A stretch of DNA of 64,000 nucleotides, taken from NCBI GenBank assembly GCA_017473615.1, contig JAFUKL010000036.1, positions 1 to 64,000 on the forward strand, given 5' to 3'. Made by a program: the position numbers and the translations under genes. Under the pieces are notes generated by a model, which was not told the origin of the DNA, did not search any database, and saw nothing but the letters and a program-made list of their open reading frames with translations. This DNA comes from Muribaculaceae bacterium. Its GTDB lineage: Bacteria > Bacteroidota > Bacteroidia > Bacteroidales > Muribaculaceae. Shown in pieces: positions 38,007 through 45,798 of this stretch; the first letter of the stretch is position 1, and every line of letters begins with the position of its first letter.

Positions 38007-38639
38007 TTATTTGAAACCTTCGCGCACGAACTTTGCCACCTTATCGGCATAAACTTGAGCTGCTGCGCTCTCTTTTGCTGCATTTTCCAATGCTCTTATA
38101 CGGGCTTTGGATGCCGCTTTCTCGCTTACGATAAAGAAAGTCTGCATTTCAAACGTGCCGTCATTGTTTTCTCTGATTATGCTGAAAGATTCTTCCATCT
38201 CGCCCTTGATTTCTTTTTCAACCAATCTTTCGTATGCTGCGTAAAAATGGTCAAACTCTTTATCGGCTTCCACACCGTCTCCCGACATATCGCTTAATGC
38301 ACGTCCCTTCACGTGGCTTCCGGCTTGTTGGGCGTATGTGATACAAGCGTTATTGATAGCCATTTGATGACCCACATTCTTTGACTTGAACCGGCTTGCT
38401 ACGCCTACTATTTCATGAGCGTCATCACCTAAAGTGTTTAATTTGTCATAGTGTGAAAGCAGTGCAACATCCAAACTGCGTGAGCTGCCGAATAATTTCC
38501 ATTTTTCTTTTTTTAGTTCTTTTTTCTTATTCTTGAATTCTTTTTTCAATGCTTTTTCGAGTTCTTTGTTTTTGGCATCTATTGTTGCAATAGGAGCCAT
38601 GAGGCATAATGCCAATAAAATAAAGATAATTTTTTTCAT
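38007..38639 (-). CDS. Small exported LPP20-like protein (210 aa), last gene of the caspase operon
   Basis: A signal peptide (IFILLALCLMAPIATIDA) is followed by a highly basic Lys-rich helix (~25-48). Then comes an alpha/beta domain whose helix (KSKNVGHQMAINNACITYAQ) and strand pattern resembles the LPP20/FlgT_N type fold. A C-terminal Ala-rich helix (RALENAAKESAAAQVYADKV) follows. There is no lipobox, so a soluble periplasmic location is likely. It starts 46 bp after the DUF4384 gene and closes the operon. The fold assignment is an inference from pattern only. Confidence 0.7.
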   Translation of the reverse strand: MKKIIFILLALCLMAPIATIDAKNKELEKALKKEFKNKKKELKKEKWKLFGSSRSLDVALLSHYDKLNTLGDDAHEIVGVASRFKSKNVGHQMAINNACITYAQQAGSHVKGRALSDMSGDGVEADKEFDHFYAAYERLVEKEIKGEMEESFSIIRENNDGTFEMQTFFIVSEKAASKARIRALENAAKESAAAQVYADKVAKFVREGFK

Positions 38640-38685
38640 AACAAGTAGTCGGTTTTGAGTTAGTAAAAAGGTTATTTATCTCAAA

Positions 38686-39549
38686 TCAATTTTTAGATAT
38701 TTCAATATTCTTCTTTATGACTTGAAATGCGTCATCCTCCGACAGGCATTTGGTAAGCCATTTGTGGAAACGGTCGTATGATAGGGAAGGAAGAGACTTT
38801 CTGCCTGTACCGGCAGTTAATGCCGGTTTTGAAAATTCATTCTTTGAGAAAAGTACATAAACGGTGTTAACCGATATGTCATCTGTACATCTCATTTTAT
38901 ACTCCAATGCTTTTACCAAGAAAGGGTTCTTTTCTTTGGAGAAAAACAGATATTCCTTATCTTTCTCTATCTTGTTAACACTATGTGTGTCGCTTATATA
39001 TGGCAGCAGACAAGATACCTTGTCGCTTTCTTTATCGTACAGATAGATTGAGATATATCCGTTGTCGGCAGATTTAAAGCTAAGGTATAGCTTGTCGCCG
39101 TCCTTAAAAGACGTATGCTCATATCCGGTGTCGGGACGGTTGCATAGTATTTTTACATCTATATCGGTTCTCGATGTTTCTATTTCTCTCGCTTTGCCCT
39201 TGATTTTGCATGACACATAGAATCCATCCTCATAAATGCCTTTTTTAATCTCGGGTGTACCTATTGTTTCTATCCACTCGCCTTTCACATGCGTGTTCCC
39301 CTCCTGATAGAAATGCTCATCGTCTTCAGTGGATACCGATGTGGTGTTTTCCACTACCACAAGTCCGAATTGGCGTTGCAGTGCATCAAATTGCGCTCGG
39401 CGTATGGCTTCCTGTTCGGCTTCTGCCATCGACATGGTAGATGGCGCATAAAAGGTGTATGCGCCTTCTACCGTTACCGTCGATTTTGCCGATGAGGGCA
39501 AAACATACGACAATAAGCAGAAGAAAATAATTATGATTCTCCTTATCAT
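38686..39549 (-). CDS. Exported DUF4384-type protein with FlgT_N-like N-terminus
   Basis: 287 aa with a signal peptide (FCLLSYVLPSSA). Residues ~25-115 contain AEQEAIRRAQFDALQRQFGL and a VKGEWIETIGTPEI strand, a pattern like the FlgT N-terminal/LPP20 fold. Residues ~130-240 (GDKLYLSFKSADNGYISIYL, then CLLPYISDT) match the DUF4384 pattern, a beta domain repeatedly linked to caspase-like proteins in bacteria. It lies between a regulatory-domain barrel gene and the LPP20-like gene. Function unknown. Confidence 0.75.
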   Translation of the reverse strand: MIRRIIIIFFCLLSYVLPSSAKSTVTVEGAYTFYAPSTMSMAEAEQEAIRRAQFDALQRQFGLVVVENTTSVSTEDDEHFYQEGNTHVKGEWIETIGTPEIKKGIYEDGFYVSCKIKGKAREIETSRTDIDVKILCNRPDTGYEHTSFKDGDKLYLSFKSADNGYISIYLYDKESDKVSCLLPYISDTHSVNKIEKDKEYLFFSKEKNPFLVKALEYKMRCTDDISVNTVYVLFSKNEFSKPALTAGTGRKSLPSLSYDRFHKWLTKCLSEDDAFQVIKKNIEISKN

Positions 39550-39565
39550 CAGTTTTGCTTATTTA

Positions 39566-40282
39566 TCAGAAACAAAAACCTATACCGAAGTGGATTTCTT
39601 GAGTATTGAAATCTTCAAAAGAACCATCCGTACAGTAGTGAGCATATCCTGCTGTGATATTGAATTTCTTTGCGATATTGACGATAAAGCCTGCTTCAAG
39701 TAATAGAGCGTCTGCAGCATTAAAATGTTTTTCTTCGTGAGAATCGCAATATTCTAAGTTGTAATAAGCTTTAGCATAACCTGCGCCAAGATAGAAATAT
39801 ACCGGTTGCGCAATGCTTTTGATAACACCTATGGAAACAGCAGGTCTACGTATTTCATCATCAAATACCGGAGCAGTAACTTTGAGATAACCACCCCAAT
39901 TATCAAGCCAACCGCCCATCAGTCCGTAACGAGAGTAAGGTTCTTCGCTTAAATCGCGCGTTCCGATAATATTGACAAACCATTTGCCGGTCTTTGGGCT
40001 CATGTTGAATACCAAATCTCCTCTTGAGATTTTCTTTTTGTTGTTTTTCATGCCGGCATATTTTGCTGTAAGCGATTTCAGCCAAACCGGTACTTCAATG
40101 GAAAATGTTCCATCGGCATCCACTACGGCACTCTCAGCTCCTCCTGTAGCTTCTACTACGGCTCCCGGAAGAGGATTTCCATTCTTGTCAATGACAGCAC
40201 CTTTCACAATCTTTGTGTTTTGAGCAAATGCAGCTATGCCGCCCATGCAGCAAAGTGCGATGATTAAGAAAAATTTTTTCAT
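39566..40282 (-). CDS. CarboxypepD_reg-like domain plus outer-membrane-type beta protein (238 aa)
   Basis: A signal peptide (CCMGGIAAFAQ) precedes a carboxypeptidase regulatory-like beta sandwich (KGAVIDKNGNPLPGAVVEA, residues ~27-95), the domain seen at the N-terminus of SusC-type receptors. The rest has amphipathic strands (YFYLGAGYAKAYYNLEY) and ends in IHFGIGFCF. An aromatic terminal residue and alternating pattern are typical of outer-membrane barrels recognised by BamA. It is too short for a TonB receptor, so a small barrel is likely. Middle gene of the caspase operon. Confidence 0.78.
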   Translation of the reverse strand: MKKFFLIIALCCMGGIAAFAQNTKIVKGAVIDKNGNPLPGAVVEATGGAESAVVDADGTFSIEVPVWLKSLTAKYAGMKNNKKKISRGDLVFNMSPKTGKWFVNIIGTRDLSEEPYSRYGLMGGWLDNWGGYLKVTAPVFDDEIRRPAVSIGVIKSIAQPVYFYLGAGYAKAYYNLEYCDSHEEKHFNAADALLLEAGFIVNIAKKFNITAGYAHYCTDGSFEDFNTQEIHFGIGFCF

Positions 40283-40306
40283 CTTTTTTTAAATTTAATT
40301 TGTTAG

Positions 40307-42382
40307 TTATTTAAGTTTAAGATTTTTCCATTTGTCGCCCATTGTAAATCCTGACACAACGGTAGGCGTTTGAGATTTGTGATTTTTCTGAAGAGATTTT
40401 ACTGATACTTCTGCTGTTACATAATTACTTAATTCCTGCAAACTCACATCTCCCCGGGTTTCTTTGAGTTTTTTAAGTATATAGTATGTGAACATACCAT
40501 GCTTTTTTTCATCGTAAGCCAATGCCGACTGGCTACTCGATGCTGCGCTGAACACTACCACATTTCCTTCAATATCTTCTTCATCGACATCGATTTCTAT
40601 GCTGCGAGCAGCGAAAAGCATCTCAGTCTTACCGTCTTCATCGACATTTCTTGAGCCTCCGCTAAAGCAAGCATCGAGGAATACTGTTACACAATTAGCA
40701 TTCATTTCGCTGAATTCAGTATATAGAGAAGAAAGAGAATAGCACACTCTCATTTGCTTTCCATCGGCATCGACAGGTAACAGATGTGCTGACTTTGACT
40801 TTTCATCGGGAACACCGTGTCCTGCATAATAGAAAATGAAATTACAATTGCCGCGTTTAGCAGCAGCAAGTGCTTTCATATATTCAATGGCGTCAACTAA
40901 TTCTCCGAAAGTAGTGTTTCTGTAATTGGTTATATTATCATTAGGGATACCGAGGACTTTATGGCAATACTCGGCAAACACGTTGCCATCGTTCTCGGCA
41001 TTCTTCACATTGATCACCTTATCATATTTCTCATTTGCTATTATGATGGCGAATGTGTTATCGTTGTTGGTCTTATTTACAGGAATATCAATGTCTACAT
41101 CCGATTTTGTCTGTGCAGGAGTTGAGATAGCTTGATTTGCATTGTTTTGTGGCTGAGTGACGGGCTGAGCCGGTTGCGTATTGTCGGCGTACGTGACCGG
41201 TTGTGACACAGGAGCCATCAGGTTAGGTGTCTTGGGCTTGCTTGTATAAGCCATAAATTGCATGTTGCGCTCCGTGGTTACAGCAGGAGAATATCCTATA
41301 GCTTGAATTTTATTATTTATGGCATTCAAGTTGTAGGTATCGCCAATGTAGGCATAGGCTTTAGCAAGAGCATAGGCATAATCGATAGCCAAAGGATCGT
41401 TATAAAATACGGCTTCGAGTTCTTTTACCGCCGAAGAGAAGTATAATAGTGCTTTTTGTTTATACTTGTCTGTCTCTTTCTTGCTTGCATCAGAAGAGAA
41501 TGCTTTATTGGCGTATATTGCACCGGCGTTGTAATAGTTAACCGAAAGGTGACGTGCAAATTCTAGATTTTGTGGTTTCATTTCCCTCAGCTGCTTACAC
41601 ATCTCTATTGCCTGCTCAAAGTTTTGGGTACGTTCATAAAGTTGTGCCTGAATGTAAATTAATGCTTCCTTGTTTTTCCGGTTCATTTGCGGATTATTGG
41701 ATTTCAATTTAGAAATATACCGTTGAAGAGCCGTATCATTACTCTTGTTTTCGCCCAAAATATTTATGATTGACTGAAGCATTTCTACATGGTCGGGATA
41801 TAGAACAAGCCCTTGTTCCAAAATGTGTTGTGACTGGGGAATGTTGTTCAGCAGTTCATAGGATTTAGCCATTCTATAATAGGCTTCGGCTCTATGTTCG
41901 GCTTTCCCCGAGTTGATATATGCTTGAGAGTATTTTATGACTTTGTCATATTGTCTTGTGTTCCAACTTTCCACCAATCCCATATATGCGAATTGAGCAT
42001 ATTCTTGTGCTAAGGTCAATGCCTCGTTTTGCATAGTTTCATGCATGGAAATGTCAATATATGCTTGGATGAACTGATGAACTTTATCATATTCTTTTAA
42101 ACTGTAATAGAAAAAAACACCATCGCTCAGGAGAGGATATAACTTTTTTAAGCCGGCTTTGGCTTGCTGAAAGTCGGCGTTATTCATGTTCAGTACACCC
42201 CAATATTGCTCAAAGCTACGATATAGCTCATTATATGTGCTGCGGCTTTCTCCGGAGGCAGATTTACTTCTAATGAATTCGTTGTAATGTGCTACAGCAT
42301 TCTTTATGGATTGTGCCATTGATGTTGTATAACAGCAAAGCAACAATGCTGTCAGGTAAAATATCTTTGATTTTCTACGCAT
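40307..42382 (-). CDS. Exported TPR-caspase (peptidase C14 family)
   Basis: About 691 aa with a signal peptide (TALLLCCYTTSMAQ). Residues ~30-370 are helical repeats of TPR character (YYRMAKSYELLNNIPQSQHI). A Gln/Pro/Asn linker (~385-430) leads to a C14 caspase domain (~440-690). The catalytic His is in FYYAGHG (~521) and the Cys in FLDACFSGGS (~571), so both catalytic residues are intact. Caspase-like proteases cleave after basic or acidic residues. The ATG at 42382 is chosen; an ATG at 42394 would overlap the upstream gene by 11 bp. A secreted, TPR-bearing caspase beside a propeller protein is notable. Confidence 0.88.
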   Translation of the reverse strand: MRRKSKIFYLTALLLCCYTTSMAQSIKNAVAHYNEFIRSKSASGESRSTYNELYRSFEQYWGVLNMNNADFQQAKAGLKKLYPLLSDGVFFYYSLKEYDKVHQFIQAYIDISMHETMQNEALTLAQEYAQFAYMGLVESWNTRQYDKVIKYSQAYINSGKAEHRAEAYYRMAKSYELLNNIPQSQHILEQGLVLYPDHVEMLQSIINILGENKSNDTALQRYISKLKSNNPQMNRKNKEALIYIQAQLYERTQNFEQAIEMCKQLREMKPQNLEFARHLSVNYYNAGAIYANKAFSSDASKKETDKYKQKALLYFSSAVKELEAVFYNDPLAIDYAYALAKAYAYIGDTYNLNAINNKIQAIGYSPAVTTERNMQFMAYTSKPKTPNLMAPVSQPVTYADNTQPAQPVTQPQNNANQAISTPAQTKSDVDIDIPVNKTNNDNTFAIIIANEKYDKVINVKNAENDGNVFAEYCHKVLGIPNDNITNYRNTTFGELVDAIEYMKALAAAKRGNCNFIFYYAGHGVPDEKSKSAHLLPVDADGKQMRVCYSLSSLYTEFSEMNANCVTVFLDACFSGGSRNVDEDGKTEMLFAARSIEIDVDEEDIEGNVVVFSAASSSQSALAYDEKKHGMFTYYILKKLKETRGDVSLQELSNYVTAEVSVKSLQKNHKSQTPTVVSGFTMGDKWKNLKLK

Positions 42383-42383
42383 G

Positions 42384-44507
42384 TCAGAAAGCATTTATAA
42401 AGGTGAACTCTACATTAATACGGCGGTATTTTCCGCCTCTTTTATCAGATAACTCTATGTTGTACTGATAGTCGGTGTTCATATCGTTCAATGTTTTTAC
42501 GTTACGCTGAATGTAGTCTTTGACTGCTGATGCACGAATGAAAGCAAGCTGTTCGTTCTTCTTGATTCCTGATTTTTGTGTTACGCTGATTGAACTCATC
42601 ATGCCGTCGATGTGGCACGGTTCATTCTCAAATTCTCCATAACTGCCATCGTATGCGATGTTGCCGTTTATTGGTAGAGCGTCGGCTGAACCTGTGATTT
42701 TTACCTTAACTTTCTTGCCTGCTTGTATATATTGTGCAAAGTCGGTCTCAAATGCTTGAGCTACGATTTTCAACATAGATTCAGCTGCATTGGATTCTTT
42801 AATTTTGTATTTTCCTGCAGGGAAATCCTCATGAGTGGAATATCCCGATTCTACTGTGTAGTTGAAACCTATTTTATAATTGGTGATTTTGTTTCCTGCT
42901 GCGTCAAAATCGGAGACAACGGCTGTATTGACTTGAATATTGGTGTGGTCGGAAATCAATTTTTGCTTCTTAGCCATTTCTACCACGTTCTTTTTGATGG
43001 TGTTGAGTTTAACCTCTTCCATGCTCGACAACTGTACGATTTCGATAGGTACAAATTCCGATTCGGCTGAGAGGAAATCAAGTGATTGACGGTTCAAGTT
43101 GTTGAAAGTATATTGTTTTCCTGTTGCCTTGTTGTACACGTCGGCATAAATAAGCTCAAACTTGTCGTCCTTTGTTATGCCATACACTGCATTTCTGAAT
43201 TCAAGATTTTCCGTTACCATGAAATCCTGTACTTCCTTTTCCGGAACTGTGAGGTATACAGTGGGAAGATTGTCGAAATTAAGTGTCAACATGCTGTTCT
43301 CCGGATTGTATCCGCCAAGCGTTACTGTAGACATCGTAACCATATCATCGGCAAGTCTTGTGGCTATTTCCTGTTCGAATAGTCTTGCTTGAATAATGCG
43401 TGATTCCTCATTGACACGAAGTTTATATTCATCAAGGCTCTCATCGTCTCGAATCTTAGCCCATTCTTCCATTTTTGCCAGAAGTTCGTCTCTCAACATC
43501 TTTGTATAATTAGGAGAGAATCCTGTCAACTGCTTGTATTTTATGGATTTATTGGAGTTATAACTTAGATAGATGTTTTGCTTGCCATCCCGAACAAATT
43601 TAACGTAGGAAACCATTCCGTCCGGTTCTATAATGAATGGACGGTCGCCGATGTCATTTATATTCACAAATGATATAGTGTTGTATGATGATGCAACCGA
43701 TATGTATTTACCTTCGGGGTGGAAAGAAAACGAAGTGGGATTCCCGGTGAGCTGTATGGTTGTTTTTTGAGAGAAAGTTCTTGTGTCATAGATTGTTATG
43801 CTACTCGACATTAAAATACCAAGCATTGAAGAATCATCGGAGAATGATATATGGCGAATATCGGAATCGGGAGAAATACTTGTTCTCACCTTGCCGTTTT
43901 CAATATCGATTACAGCTGTTGTGTGCGGTTCGGATACTGCCAAGAAATAACCGTTTTTACTTGCTTCCATTTTACCGGGTACGCAAGGTGAATGTATGGC
44001 TCTTACGAAACGGAACGTCTTGGTGTCATACACATATATCATACGGTCGGATGCGGCTATATATAATTTTTTACTATCATAACTATATGCTATAGCCGTA
44101 GGGTTTTTTATGTCCTTAAACTCATGTATTTTGTCGTTGGCGGTGACTGCATCATAAATCTCAACTACACTACGCTTGCCGTTACTTGAGAGAATTGCAT
44201 AGGATGTACCTGTGGGATTTACCTTGATAGATTGTATCTTCATGGGAGATTGGCTGATAGTGAATCCTTTAAGATTGTAAGTCTTTTTGCCTGTCCCATA
44301 ATAGGTACTGTAAAGATAGTTATCGAGGACTTCCGGATTGACCTGTTGCCGATAGGTGAGATTTTTCTTTACGTTTAAACGACTTTGTTGTGCTGTAGTG
44401 TGGGTACTGCAAGTTGCGCATATCAAACCGCAAATGAGCGTCATTTTCCATCCTCGCATGGTTATCTTGTGGAAGACGGAATGAAATTTTGTTCTTAGAT
44501 TTATCAT
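42384..44507 (-). CDS. Exported beta-propeller protein with OmpA-like C-terminal domain
   Basis: 707 aa with a signal peptide cleaved near TTAQ. Residues ~80-340 form a WD40/YVTN-like propeller (YDSKKLYIAASDRMIYVYDT repeats several times in varied form). A coiled segment (RDELLAKMEEWAKIRDDESL) follows, then beta-rich domains. The last ~130 residues look like a diverged OmpA C-terminal domain: VKVKITGSADALP in place of GHTD, NEQLAFIRASAVKDYIQRN in place of NxxLSxxRAxxV, and RRINVEF. That would bind peptidoglycan. First gene of a five-gene operon, with -7 box TAACTTTG 32 bp upstream. Confidence 0.8.
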   Translation of the reverse strand: MINLRTKFHSVFHKITMRGWKMTLICGLICATCSTHTTAQQSRLNVKKNLTYRQQVNPEVLDNYLYSTYYGTGKKTYNLKGFTISQSPMKIQSIKVNPTGTSYAILSSNGKRSVVEIYDAVTANDKIHEFKDIKNPTAIAYSYDSKKLYIAASDRMIYVYDTKTFRFVRAIHSPCVPGKMEASKNGYFLAVSEPHTTAVIDIENGKVRTSISPDSDIRHISFSDDSSMLGILMSSSITIYDTRTFSQKTTIQLTGNPTSFSFHPEGKYISVASSYNTISFVNINDIGDRPFIIEPDGMVSYVKFVRDGKQNIYLSYNSNKSIKYKQLTGFSPNYTKMLRDELLAKMEEWAKIRDDESLDEYKLRVNEESRIIQARLFEQEIATRLADDMVTMSTVTLGGYNPENSMLTLNFDNLPTVYLTVPEKEVQDFMVTENLEFRNAVYGITKDDKFELIYADVYNKATGKQYTFNNLNRQSLDFLSAESEFVPIEIVQLSSMEEVKLNTIKKNVVEMAKKQKLISDHTNIQVNTAVVSDFDAAGNKITNYKIGFNYTVESGYSTHEDFPAGKYKIKESNAAESMLKIVAQAFETDFAQYIQAGKKVKVKITGSADALPINGNIAYDGSYGEFENEPCHIDGMMSSISVTQKSGIKKNEQLAFIRASAVKDYIQRNVKTLNDMNTDYQYNIELSDKRGGKYRRINVEFTFINAF

Positions 44508-44538
44508 TTCTTATTTTACAATTGTGCTGTTTCGGCTG

Positions 44539-44546
44539 CAAAGTTA
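44539..44546 (-). promoter_or_regulatory. -7 box of the caspase operon
   Basis: TAACTTTG, initiation near 44533, leader about 26 nt. A G7 tract (44566-44572) preceded by TTG occupies the -33 region. Confidence 0.6.
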
Positions 44547-44556
44547 CTAAAGAGTG

Positions 44557-44700
44557 TTATTTTTACCCCCCCAATTGTTAAAATAAGCTAAATTATTAAA
44601 ATAACCGACTATTTGCCCGAAATAGGCATTTATTTGTAGTGAATATTTGACTATGTTGTTGCTTTGTTATTTAGAATCATTCCAAATAATCCCTAATTCA
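44557..44700 (-). promoter_or_regulatory. Upstream control region of the caspase operon, homologous to 50060-50205
   Basis: About 145 bp aligns along its length with the region upstream of the lipoprotein/TonB receptor operon. Shared blocks include CCCCCCCAATTGTTAAAA, TTTATTTGT, GTGAATAT and the palindrome. Outside the poly-G tract the regions are diverged, so conserved blocks are probable protein sites. Confidence 0.65.
44667..44689. promoter_or_regulatory. 23-bp palindrome, operator-like, copy A
   Basis: TTATTTAGAAT-C-ATTCCAAATAA, two 11-bp arms with one mismatch. It lies 120 bp from the -7 box of the caspase operon. Confidence 0.6.
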
Positions 44701-44726
44701 TCCCGAATACGGGCTGTCTCGGAGCA

Positions 44727-44755
44727 ATTATTTTGTTGTTTTGATGCGTGATTTG
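44727..44755. repeat. 29-bp direct repeat, left end of the DUF3791/DUF3990 cassette
   Basis: Identical to 45770-45798. In minus-strand reading it encodes KSRIKTTK-stop, the C-terminus of the DUF4249 protein, so it is a copy of that gene's 3' end. Confidence 0.85.
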
Positions 44756-44758
44756 TTG

Positions 44759-44965
44759 TTATTGTGTATTGCGAAGTTCATGGATAATATCTTCTACAAT
44801 ATAGGCATCGCTCATAAGGTATAAACCTGATTGTTGCATCCGGAACATTTGGCTTGTTTTGCTATTGTAAAATATATTCAGAGCCCTTTGCGGTGATATG
44901 TCCAGAGTTTTAGCCAAGAGCAGTATTATACGAGCTGTTTTATTCCACATCAAAAAATCTTTCAT
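44759..44965 (-). CDS. DUF3791-like small protein, second copy (68 aa)
   Basis: The start MKDFLMWNK at 44965 overlaps the DUF3990 stop as ATGA. It has the DUF3791 pattern: an N-terminal helix (KTARIILLLAKTLDISPQRA), an F-Y pair, then YLMSDAYIVEDIIHEL in place of the usual YD.LHT...VEDI. It is 68 aa, close to the usual family size. It is the third cistron of the cassette and stops 3 bp before the left direct repeat. It probably binds the DUF3990 protein; direct evidence is lacking. Confidence 0.72.
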   Translation of the reverse strand: MKDFLMWNKTARIILLLAKTLDISPQRALNIFYNSKTSQMFRMQQSGLYLMSDAYIVEDIIHELRNTQ

Positions 44966-45459
44966 AAACCGAATTTGTTGTATTTGATGAATTTTAAGTG
45001 AGTGTCGATTATTTCTTGATTTCGAATACAAATTTGGTGATTTGGTTTGGCGTATGCCAATTGCCCCAAAGTAGTTTCTACCGATGCATATCCTGCAATG
45101 TAGGCTTCTACAGCTTCTATGACTTTATCATCAGCAATGCCTCCTTCAATAATATCATAGAGTTCCCACGGTGATTCTCCTTTTCTGCTTGCAACGATAA
45201 ATTCCAGCCATTGTTTATCATAAGAAGTAAAACGACATATCCGATAGGCGTTATCTTTAAAAATCCGTTCGTCAAATTCATAATGGCTCACATAAGCTGT
45301 GCTTGAACCTCGTTGGATACTGATTCTTCTTGCCCATTGCTCGGCTTGTTTGTATATGGAAGTCAGATAGAATCCCGGACCGAAATCCAAATTCTTTCTG
45401 CCAATATTCACCAAAGGCTCACTGATGATGGTACTTGAACCATGATATAATAAAATCAT
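44962..45459 (-). CDS. DUF3990 ADP-ribosyltransferase-like protein (165 aa)
   Basis: The N-terminal LYHGSS (His6) and LDFGPGFYLTSIYKQAEQWA (Tyr31) match the H and Y positions of the ADP-ribosyltransferase fold seen in DUF3990. YDIIEGGIADDKV follows, and NHQICIRNQEII near the C-terminus supplies a Gln at the expected third position. It has no signal peptide, so it is cytosolic. The start at 45459 (MILLYHGSS) overlaps the upstream stop as ATGA; the longer start at 45486 is inside that gene. Flanked by two DUF3791 genes. A toxin role is inferred from ART family behaviour. Confidence 0.78.
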   Translation of the reverse strand: MILLYHGSSTIISEPLVNIGRKNLDFGPGFYLTSIYKQAEQWARRISIQRGSSTAYVSHYEFDERIFKDNAYRICRFTSYDKQWLEFIVASRKGESPWELYDIIEGGIADDKVIEAVEAYIAGYASVETTLGQLAYAKPNHQICIRNQEIIDTHLKFIKYNKFGL

Positions 45460-45713
45460 GAAAGTACTCCTCCTTTCTTTTCCCATAGCAGGAGTGCTTC
45501 TTCTACATTTTCGGCTACAGCGTCAATGCTTTCGCTGTGTAATGTATCGTAACAGCCAAAAATGAATTTGTTCAAGAGATTGACATTGTTAAGTCTGTTA
45601 AGCAGAACTTCAGGGCTGAGATTCATTCTTTTTGCTGTGGCTTCAATGGCAATTACTGCGAAATGGATTTTATTGTTATCCGTATCAGGCTCTATGTGAT
45701 TATATCTTTCCAT
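45456..45713 (-). CDS. DUF3791-like small protein, first copy (85 aa)
   Basis: The start MERYNHIEP at 45713 lies 13 nt after the predicted transcription start; the longer ORF start at 45761 precedes it. The family pattern is clear: IHFAVIAIEATAKRMNLSPE, LLNRLNN, then GCYDTLHSESIDAVAENVEE. It is cytosolic and acidic. First cistron of the cassette, coupled to DUF3990 by ATGA. DUF3791 commonly accompanies DUF3990 genes, which suggests an immunity or antitoxin function, unproven. Confidence 0.78.
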   Translation of the reverse strand: MERYNHIEPDTDNNKIHFAVIAIEATAKRMNLSPEVLLNRLNNVNLLNKFIFGCYDTLHSESIDAVAENVEEALLLWEKKGGVLS

Positions 45714-45731
45714 ATAGAAAATTGTTATGTG

Positions 45732-45762
45732 CAAATATACGATATTTGATGCCAATAACAAA
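45732..45762 (-). promoter_or_regulatory. Consensus promoter inside the cassette
   Basis: On the minus strand TTTG (45762-45759), 19 nt, TATATTTG (45739-45732). It lies between the right direct repeat and the first cistron, so the cassette carries its own promoter. Confidence 0.75.
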
Positions 45763-45769
45763 GAAATGG

Positions 45770-45798
45770 ATTATTTTGTTGTTTTGATGCGTGATTTG
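45770..45798. repeat. 29-bp direct repeat, right end of the cassette
   Basis: Identical to 44727-44755. It contains the last codons and stop of the DUF4249 gene. Confidence 0.85.

Noticed and set aside
44700-44726. CCCGAATACGGG mini-hairpin as terminator of the cassette
   Set aside because: The stem is only 4 bp and no T run follows on the minus strand.
45456-45761. DUF3791 first copy starting at 45761
   Set aside because: The predicted transcription start near 45726 lies after that ATG, and the extra residues are hydrophobic and unlike the family.
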